Assembly (NCBI GenBank): GCA_905211485.1
Contig: CAJMAW010000060.1
Span: forward strand, 1 to 18,451
Direction of reading: 5' to 3'
Source: an uncultured Lentisphaeria bacterium
GTDB lineage: Bacteria; Verrucomicrobiota; Lentisphaeria; Victivallales; UBA1829
DNA: 18,451 nt
Position numbers and translations under genes: made by a program. Below the pieces are notes generated by a model, which was not told the DNA's origin, ran no database searches, and saw nothing but the letters and a program-made list of their open reading frames with translations. The first letter of the stretch is position 1. Every line of letters starts with the position of its first letter. This document shows positions 12,578 through 18,451 of the stretch, in pieces.

Positions 12578-15235
12578 ATGACAAATTCATCCGTCTCGCC
12601 GCTGAGCGGTCTGAGGCCTGAAGGGAAGGCTCTTCCCGTCTGGGGGAGTCTTCCGGAGATCCGGGAGAAACTGAGGAATACGGAGAGTCTTCTGATCTCC
12701 GCGGAGCCCGGTGCCGGGAAGAGCACGCTTGTGCCTCTGGCCCTTCTGGGGGAATCCTGGCTTGGAGGGCGGAAGATCATCATGCTGGAACCCCGCCGGA
12801 TCGCGGCGCGGGCGGCTGCGGGGAGGATGTCGTATCTGATCGGGGAGAAGACAGGGGGGACTGTGGGATTCCGGACGGGTATGGAGACGCTTGTGTCCGC
12901 CCGGACGCGGATTGAGGTGGTGACGGAGGCGGTGCTGACCCGGATGATCCAGTCTGATCCCGAGCTTCCGGGAGTCGGATGCGTCCTGTTTGATGAATTC
13001 CACGAACGGAGCATTCATGCGGATCTGGGGCTGGCCCTGGCGCTGGACCTGCGTTCTGCGTTCCGGCCGGATCTGAGGCTGGTTCTGATGTCCGCCACGC
13101 TGGATTGCGGGCCGTTGTCGGAACTTCTTGGAGGAGCTGCGCATCTTTCGGTCCCCGGACGCTGTTTTGACGTCCGCGTGATTTATTCCGGGGATCTGCG
13201 CCGGAATCCCGTGGAGGAGCAGATGGCTCTGACGATCCCGAATGCCCTGAAAGCTTTTCCCGGCGATCTTCTGGCGTTTCTTCCGGGAGAATTTGAAATC
13301 CGGCGCGCCTGCGCACTTCTTTCCGGGAAGGCCGGAATGGAAAATGTGCTGCTGCTGCCGCTTTACGGGAATCTCCCCGCGGAGGAGCAGGACCGTGCCC
13401 TGCGCCCGGATCCGGAGGGGAGAAGACGGGTGATCCTTTCTACTTCGATTGCGGAAAGCAGCATTACCGTGGACGGAGTCCGGATTGTTGTGGACGGAGG
13501 TCTGACGCGTGTGCCCCGTTTTTCTCCGAAGAATGCCATGAACTTTCTGGAAACAGTTCCCGTGTCTCTGGCATCGGCCGAACAGAGGCGCGGGCGGGCG
13601 GGGCGGACGGCGGAAGGGGTTTGCATCCGTTTGTGGACTCCTGCGGAGGAGGCATCGTTTCCCGCTCACCGTCCGCCGGAAATTCTGGAAGCGGATTTTG
13701 CGCCCGTGATGCTGGAGCTGTTGAAATGGGGATTGAACGAGGAGACGGCGTCGAGTCTTTGCTGGCTGGATTTTCCTTCGCCCTCCCGGGTGCGTCAGGC
13801 GTATTCGCTTCTTTGCGATCTGGGGGCGGTTTCGGAGAGGGGGGCGGGAAGAAGAACGGGGGGGCTGCTCTCGAAACACGGGGAGAGGATGCTGTCGCTG
13901 CCGCTGCATCCGCGTCTGGCGCATATGATTCTGGAGTCGGAACGTTTCGGCTTGTCGGAGGAGGCGTCGGCATTTGCAGCGATGCTGAGTGAACGGGATT
14001 TTCTGAGGAATGCTTCTTCGGCTTCGCTGGAGGAGCGTTATTTTGCGTTGACGTCTCCGCCTCCTTCCGCGGACCGGGCTGCATGGGAGCGTGTCCGGAA
14101 GCTGTATCGGAGGATCCGGAGTTTTTCTGTTCCGGGAGGAGGAGAAAAGGGGGGCGTGAAAAGCCGGATTCCGGAGAATGGCGGCGGGCGTTCCCGCGGT
14201 TTCCCAGGGGCGGTGGAATGGGGTGTGATTCTGGCTCTGGCGTATCCGGACCGGATTGCGCGGCGCATTGTGCCGGGGGGGAGGGAATATCTGCTTGCAA
14301 ACGGGAGTCCGGCTTTTCTGCCTGCCGGGGATCCGCTTTTATCGGAAGAGTTTCTGGCCGTGGCGGAGACAGGCGGGACGGCGTCATCATCCGGGGGAAC
14401 ACGCATTTTTCTGGCGCTTCCGCTCTCCCGCGCGGCACTGGACACACACCTGGCGTTTCTGACGGAGGAACGCATCGTGACGGAATGGGACGGGGAAAAA
14501 GAATCCCTCCGCTGTTTCCGGGTCCGCACACTGGGATCTCTCACTCTGGAACGAACGTCTGTTGAAAAGACTCAGGTTCCGGAAGAGACTCTTCTTGGAG
14601 CGTTTCTGGATGCAGTTCGTCGCCGCGGGCTGTCCCTGCTGTCTTTTACGCCATCGGAGCGGTCGTTTCTGGATCGGGTGAATTTCCTTCACCGTTTTTA
14701 TCCGGAGGAGTATCCGGACTGCTCGGAGGCGGGACTCCTTGCTTCGCTGGAGGATTGGCTGGGACCGTTCGTCCGGGGGATTTCAAGGCTGGACGACTGG
14801 AAGCGGATGAAGAACCGGGATCAGGTTCTGGGATCGCTGCTTCCGCGTTCCGCGCTGTTGCGTCTGAATGCTCTTGCTCCGGAGCGAGTGGAGCTTCCGA
14901 CGGGCTCGAAAATCCGGGTGGATTATTCCAATCCGGAACAGCCTGTTTTATCGGTGCGTCTGCAGGAGGTGTTCGGCCTGGCGGATGCTCCCCGGCTGGC
15001 GGGAGGCCGGATTCCCCTGATGCTGGATCTGCTTTCCCCAGCGATGAGAACCGTCCAGAAGACCTCCGACCTGAAGGGCTTCTGGAGCGGTTCCTATCAT
15101 CTGGTGAGGAAGGAGATGCGCGGACGCTATCCGAAACACGACTGGCCGGAGGACCCCCTGAACGCCCGTCCTGTCCGGGGAGTGCGCCGTCGTCCTTCCT
15201 CCACCTCCCCCTCCTCATCGCGGCAGGGGCGCTGA
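12578..15235 (+). CDS. hrpB: HrpB-type DEAH-box ATP-dependent helicase
   Basis: An 885-aa superfamily 2 helicase of the HrpB group, a cytosolic RNA-helicase-like protein whose cellular role is poorly known. Walker A is EPGAGKST (43-50). Motif II is DEFH (139-142) followed by ERS. Motif III is SAT (172-174). STSIAESSITVDGVRIVVDGG (289-308) and QRRGRAGRT (336-344) are motifs V and VI. The helicase-associated region follows. The C-terminal HrpB_C domain ends with KEMRGRYPKHDWPEDPLNA, a signature of this group. Length is close to the usual 800-850 aa, with a Ser/Arg-rich tail. The ATG at 12578 has AGAGGA 7 nt upstream. An in-frame TTG at 12551 was rejected because it has no such site. It converges with the GH2 gene, with 31 bp between stops. 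Confidence 0.93.
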   Translation: MTNSSVSPLSGLRPEGKALPVWGSLPEIREKLRNTESLLISAEPGAGKSTLVPLALLGESWLGGRKIIMLEPRRIAARAAAGRMSYLIGEKTGGTVGFRTGMETLVSARTRIEVVTEAVLTRMIQSDPELPGVGCVLFDEFHERSIHADLGLALALDLRSAFRPDLRLVLMSATLDCGPLSELLGGAAHLSVPGRCFDVRVIYSGDLRRNPVEEQMALTIPNALKAFPGDLLAFLPGEFEIRRACALLSGKAGMENVLLLPLYGNLPAEEQDRALRPDPEGRRRVILSTSIAESSITVDGVRIVVDGGLTRVPRFSPKNAMNFLETVPVSLASAEQRRGRAGRTAEGVCIRLWTPAEEASFPAHRPPEILEADFAPVMLELLKWGLNEETASSLCWLDFPSPSRVRQAYSLLCDLGAVSERGAGRRTGGLLSKHGERMLSLPLHPRLAHMILESERFGLSEEASAFAAMLSERDFLRNASSASLEERYFALTSPPPSADRAAWERVRKLYRRIRSFSVPGGGEKGGVKSRIPENGGGRSRGFPGAVEWGVILALAYPDRIARRIVPGGREYLLANGSPAFLPAGDPLLSEEFLAVAETGGTASSSGGTRIFLALPLSRAALDTHLAFLTEERIVTEWDGEKESLRCFRVRTLGSLTLERTSVEKTQVPEETLLGAFLDAVRRRGLSLLSFTPSERSFLDRVNFLHRFYPEEYPDCSEAGLLASLEDWLGPFVRGISRLDDWKRMKNRDQVLGSLLPRSALLRLNALAPERVELPTGSKIRVDYSNPEQPVLSVRLQEVFGLADAPRLAGGRIPLMLDLLSPAMRTVQKTSDLKGFWSGSYHLVRKEMRGRYPKHDWPEDPLNARPVRGVRRRPSSTSPSSSRQGR

Positions 15236-15266
15236 CGCCGAATCGTATTATGTGATGCTTTTCTTT

Positions 15267-17003
15267 TCATCTGGCGGGGAGAGCTGGGAATGCCTGGCTC
15301 TGCTTCTGGAATTCCTCCTTTACGACATCGAAAGCCAGTTTAGGCCTGCGGTATTCATCTAGCAGTCCGGCGCAGTTGAATCCTCTGGCTTTTCCTCTCA
15401 CGGGGCCGCGGATGAAGGTTTTTGTATCGAACATCTGCCAGAGGACGATGCCTTTGATCCGTTCTTCGGAGGCTGCGGCCTGACAGGCCGCGAGCATGTA
15501 GTCGGCCTGGAATTCTTCGGACCAGGGGGCGAGATTTTTGTCATGGAATCCATAGAGGGCGCATGCGCCGATTTCGGAGATGATGAAAGGCTTGTCCCGG
15601 AGGGATTCCTGAGCATTGACCCAGGCGGTTTTTTCCTTCATGAAGGGAGCGATCTGAGCTCCGGCGGTATCCTGTCCGGCGGGCCAGATCCATCCCGGGT
15701 ACATGTTGAAGGAGACAACATCCGCGAATTCGAGGCAGAGATCGTTGTCGAGATGGCAGCTGGCGAAGGAAACGAGTCTGGAAGGATCCTCTTCGCGGAT
15801 GGCCTCCGCGATTTTCCGGTAGCATGGGACGGCTTTCTCCTTTTCGGAGTGGCCTTCATTGAGGAAGGCGATGATGATGACGGAAGGATTGTTGACGGAG
15901 TTTCTTGTCATGATTCTGGTTTCTTCCACAAAGGAATCCAGATGTTGTTCGATGGCGTCCGCTTCAAGCCCCCACCCGATGGACTCATGCCAGACGAGGA
16001 ATCCCATCTGGTCGCAGAGATCCAGAAACGCCTGATCCTGGGGATAGTGGACGCAGCGGATGAAGTTGGCTCCGAGGAGCTTCAGGGCCTTGAGGTCTTC
16101 GAGGACCAGATGTTCGTTCTGGACGGGTCCGAGTTCGGGGTGGCTCTCATGGCGGTTGACGCCGAGCAGGCGGACCGGTTTTCCATTGAGGAGAATTTCC
16201 TGTTTTTCCGCCTTCACGGTCCGGATTCCGAAACGTTCCATGATGCTGTCTCCGGGAATGGAAACGCGCGCGAGATGTAGGTTCGGGGATTCCGGAGACC
16301 AGATCTTGAAATCCGGCACCCTGAGTTCCGCTTCCGCGACGCCGTGGGAGACTTCCGCCCGGAGCAGCGAGGACTCTCCTTCATCGAAGGCGACTTTGAA
16401 TTCAATAGACTGGGGAATTCTCTCTCCGCCGAGCAGGATTCGTAGTTTCACCGTTCCGGTTTCGAGATCGACGGTGCGGATCTGAACTCTGTCGAGGAAG
16501 CAGGATTCCGGGATCTGCTGAAGTTCGATGCTCCGATAGATTCCCCCGTAAGCATAGAAATCGAATTCCGGGAGGAAGAAAGGCGCTGCTTCAGAACTGA
16601 AGCGGTTGTCAACGAGGATGATGATTTCCATGACGTTTTGCTTCTCGGGATCGAACGGACCGAAGGAATACTCTCTGTGGGAATAGGGTGAGGGGTATTT
16701 CCCGATTTCGGATCCGTTGACGAAAATGCGTCCGATGAGTCCCATTCCGTTGATTTTAAGGCGGAAGTTTCCTTTGGTGAAATCAGAGAGTCTTTTTCTG
16801 TAAACGGCGATTCCGCGTCTGCCTTCGCAGCCCAGTGCGGTGTCAAAGACGCCCGGAACGGCCATGAGGGAATCGAAGGAAAGATTCTGTATTCGGGAGA
16901 TCTGCAAGGCTGCGAGCGGCTTACTGGTGTTGAGGAAAGTGAAATCCCAGATTCCGTCAAGAGAGATGGTTTTCCGTTCGGGGTAGTGGGGGTAAGCGTG
17001 CAT
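15267..17003 (-). CDS. Glycoside hydrolase family 2 enzyme (beta-galactosidase/beta-glucuronidase type)
   Basis: A 578-aa retaining beta-glycosidase. Residues ~10-165 form the sugar-binding jelly roll, including LDGIWDF, VPGVFDTALG and an AYGGIYRSIEL strand. Residues ~168-262 form the immunoglobulin-like domain. From ~265 comes the TIM barrel: LLNGKPVRLLGVNRHESHPE (271-290), KLLGANFIRCVHYP (308-321), AFLNEG with acid/base E383, and FIISEIGA with nucleophile E477. All domains of a short GH2 enzyme are present and both catalytic glutamates are intact. There is no signal peptide, so it is probably cytoplasmic. The ATG at 17003 was preferred over the ATG at 17060 because AAAGGA lies about 9 nt upstream and the extra 19 residues are basic and not family-like. 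Beta-glucuronidase, beta-galactosidase and beta-mannosidase activities cannot be separated by eye. Confidence 0.9.
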   Translation of the reverse strand: MHAYPHYPERKTISLDGIWDFTFLNTSKPLAALQISRIQNLSFDSLMAVPGVFDTALGCEGRRGIAVYRKRLSDFTKGNFRLKINGMGLIGRIFVNGSEIGKYPSPYSHREYSFGPFDPEKQNVMEIIILVDNRFSSEAAPFFLPEFDFYAYGGIYRSIELQQIPESCFLDRVQIRTVDLETGTVKLRILLGGERIPQSIEFKVAFDEGESSLLRAEVSHGVAEAELRVPDFKIWSPESPNLHLARVSIPGDSIMERFGIRTVKAEKQEILLNGKPVRLLGVNRHESHPELGPVQNEHLVLEDLKALKLLGANFIRCVHYPQDQAFLDLCDQMGFLVWHESIGWGLEADAIEQHLDSFVEETRIMTRNSVNNPSVIIIAFLNEGHSEKEKAVPCYRKIAEAIREEDPSRLVSFASCHLDNDLCLEFADVVSFNMYPGWIWPAGQDTAGAQIAPFMKEKTAWVNAQESLRDKPFIISEIGACALYGFHDKNLAPWSEEFQADYMLAACQAAASEERIKGIVLWQMFDTKTFIRGPVRGKARGFNCAGLLDEYRRPKLAFDVVKEEFQKQSQAFPALPAR

Positions 17004-17062
17004 AAGACGAATCCTTTCTCGATGGTATTTCCTGTAGTATCTGCAGGATGATTTATTCATGA

Positions 17063-17091
17063 ATTACATTAAGTAAATTAGATTCTGTAAA
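17063..17091 (-). promoter_or_regulatory. Sigma70-type promoter for the GH2 gene
   Basis: On the minus strand, TTTACA (17086-17091) is followed after 17 bp by TGTAAT (17063-17068). This predicts a start near 17055 and a leader of about 50 nt. An imperfect palindrome, AATTTAC/GTAATT, lies in the spacer and -10 and could be an operator, but this is weak. Confidence 0.45.
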
Positions 17092-17284
17092 GAGCAAAAG
17101 AGCAGGCCGGGGAGGTGGGATTTCCGGGCATGTATTCGATGTGTCTATTGGAGAATATACTCTCCCTGAAGTGGGCGGGGAAGGGAGAATTTGTCGGAAA
17201 AATCGGATATTTGTTGCCATGAGAAGAGAAAAATGAGGAAAGCTCAGAGTAGGAGAGAGAGGTTGAGGGGAGGGGTAAGAAAGG

Positions 17285-17351
17285 AAAAAGGGGGGAAAAA
17301 CAGAAAAAAATGGAGAAGAGTGCTTGACAAACGTGAAAGAGGTGGTAAAAT
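17285..17351 (+). promoter_or_regulatory. rRNA promoter P1 with A-tract upstream element
   Basis: TTGACA (17324-17329) is followed after 16 bp by TAAAAT (17346-17351), a near-consensus promoter. A-tracts at 17285-17289, 17296-17300 and 17304-17310 lie upstream at roughly one helical turn, in UP-element position. Just past the start, CCTC/GAGG (about 17357-17371) can form a 5' hairpin. Confidence 0.75.
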
Positions 17352-17438
17352 AAGGGCCTCACCGGATGAGGGAACTGATCTGATGAGGTGCTTGACTGAT
17401 CGAGGATCGTTTTTGATGAAGAAGCGGCGGTCGGTCAG

Positions 17439-17496
17439 AAAAAAATGCGAAAAAAGTGAAAAAAGCATTTGACAAGTGCGTGAATGGTGCTAGATT
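17439..17496 (+). promoter_or_regulatory. rRNA promoter P2 with phased A-tract upstream element
   Basis: TTGACA (17469-17474) is followed after 16 bp by TAGATT (17491-17496). Three A-tracts (17439-17445, 17450-17455, 17459-17464) are spaced about 10 bp apart and end 4 bp before the -35, the expected UP-element place. A degenerate TTGACT at 17392-17397, between P1 and P2, lacks a good -10. Confidence 0.78.
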
Positions 17497-17498
17497 AA

Positions 17499-17746
17499 GC
17501 ACCTGTCGCCCCGATGAGGGGAGAGCGGGATGGACTTGAAAGGGATCCCGGTGTTCATTCAGGAACGCGCTGTATGAGATAGTTTATTTGTCTTAGGTGC
17601 GTGACTGGGAAAGAGGAACAGAGCAGGATTTGCCGTGAGGCGAGGCTGTTGATGTGGATAAGAAAGTCAGGACGTTAAAGGGCGGCGTTAGAGCTGTTAC
17701 TAACGGGAGGCTGAGCGGCGTAAGCTGGTGAAGCGCCCGTTTTTTT
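17499..17746 (+). ncRNA. Structured leader RNA or possible small RNA between rRNA promoters and boxA
   Basis: No known RNA family was recognised. By eye the transcript can form GCACCT/AGGTGC (17499-17504/17595-17600) enclosing CCCC/GGGG (17509-17512/17518-17521), CGGGAT/ATCCCG (17526-17531/17545-17550) and GTTC/GAAC (17553-17556/17563-17566). A second domain has TGACT/AGTCA (17602-17606/17665-17669), AACAG/CTGTT (17617-17621/17646-17650) and a GTGA-capped TTGCC/GGCGA hairpin (17630-17643). A third has GGGCG/CGCCC (17680-17684/17734-17738) enclosing CGTTAG/CTAACG (17686-17691/17700-17705). It ends in seven T (17740-17746). It could be an rRNA leader that is read through, or a separate small RNA sharing the promoters. 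RNase P, tmRNA, SRP and 6S signatures were looked for and not seen. Confidence 0.4.
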
Positions 17747-17757
17747 ATTGTTCTGAA

Positions 17758-17770
17758 TGCTCGTTGAAAA
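17758..17770 (+). promoter_or_regulatory. boxA-like antitermination site of the rRNA leader
   Basis: TGCTCGTTGAAAA differs by only a few bases from known rRNA boxA sequences (for example the TGTTCTTTGAAAA type). It lies between the T-run at 17746 and the 16S gene. In other bacteria boxA RNA binds NusB-S10 and keeps rRNA transcription from terminating early. Confidence 0.55.
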
Positions 17771-17925
17771 AGATTGAATAGTGCGATGAGCCCGAGTCAG
17801 ACTTTGAGGTCGGAGAGACCGAGAGTCGTAGTAAAGAAGCAACAATAGATTGGAAGAAGTTTCAATCTCTCAAGCTAAAGAGTGAATGGACCGGACCGGG
17901 AGGTTTGGTTTTCATTAGAGATTTT
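17771..17925 (+). other. Pre-16S leader with two hairpins
   Basis: GACT/AGTC plus GGTC/GACC form a nested hairpin at 17800-17827. AGATTG/CAATCT form another at 17847-17868. No gene is present. The left arm of the 16S processing stem should lie here, but its partner is beyond the window. Confidence 0.45.

Positions 17926-18451
<526 letters not shown>

Noticed and set aside
12587..13924. 445-codon and other long minus-strand frames opposite hrpB
   Set aside because: They are Arg/Pro/Ser-rich translations opposite a strongly supported helicase, caused by high GC and codon bias.
17595..17610. AGGTGCG and GTGACTGG resemblance to lysine or ZTP riboswitches
   Set aside because: The remaining conserved parts of those riboswitches are absent, and the downstream gene is rRNA.

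Overview
The window most likely comes from a Lentisphaerota (Victivallis-like) member of the PVC superphylum. The partial 16S rRNA at the right end carries the ACTCCTACGGGAGGCTGC form of the bacterial probe site, the variant I associate with Lentisphaerota, together with other PVC-like 16S stretches. The protein genes fit a diderm with an LPS-type outer membrane (pal, lpxD, skp) that metabolises carbohydrates (two glycoside hydrolases). Coding DNA is GC-rich, with frequent CCG, CGG, TCC and GGA codons.

Layout. Positions 1-1755 (+) hold the end of a membrane protein that looks like a YitT-type N-terminus joined to a GT39-type C-terminus, overlapped by a SAM methyltransferase. Positions 1811-3124 (-) hold a branched-chain aminotransferase (ilvE) with its own promoter and terminator. 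Positions 3125-3934 (+) hold a Pal/OmpA lipoprotein with a strong terminator. Positions 4306-5465 (-) hold an aquaporin-like channel and a small membrane-anchored protein of unknown function. Positions 5951-7762 (-) hold skp-lpxD with a terminator. Positions 7894-11078 (-) hold a clan GH-D alpha-galactosidase-like enzyme and a membrane-anchored two-HKD phospholipase D-family protein. Positions 11287-12190 (+) hold a sirtuin. Positions 12578-15235 (+) hold the HrpB helicase. Positions 15267-17091 (-) hold a GH2 glycosidase with a promoter. Positions 17285-18451 (+) hold tandem rRNA promoters, a long structured leader, a boxA-like site and the first ~526 nt of the 16S gene.

How the genes fit together. 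Pal, Skp and LpxD all serve the outer membrane: Pal ties it to peptidoglycan, Skp chaperones its proteins, and LpxD acylates lipid A. The GH36-like and GH2 enzymes have no visible signal peptide, so they probably act on imported oligosaccharides in the cytoplasm. The remaining genes are housekeeping or of unclear linkage.

The items most worth a second look are three. The first is the structured ~250-nt segment that ends in a T7 run between the rRNA promoters and boxA. The second is the apparent YitT/GT39 chimera at the left edge. The third is an exact 27-bp in-frame repeat in lpxD. I see no CRISPR array, tRNA, insertion sequence or phage gene.
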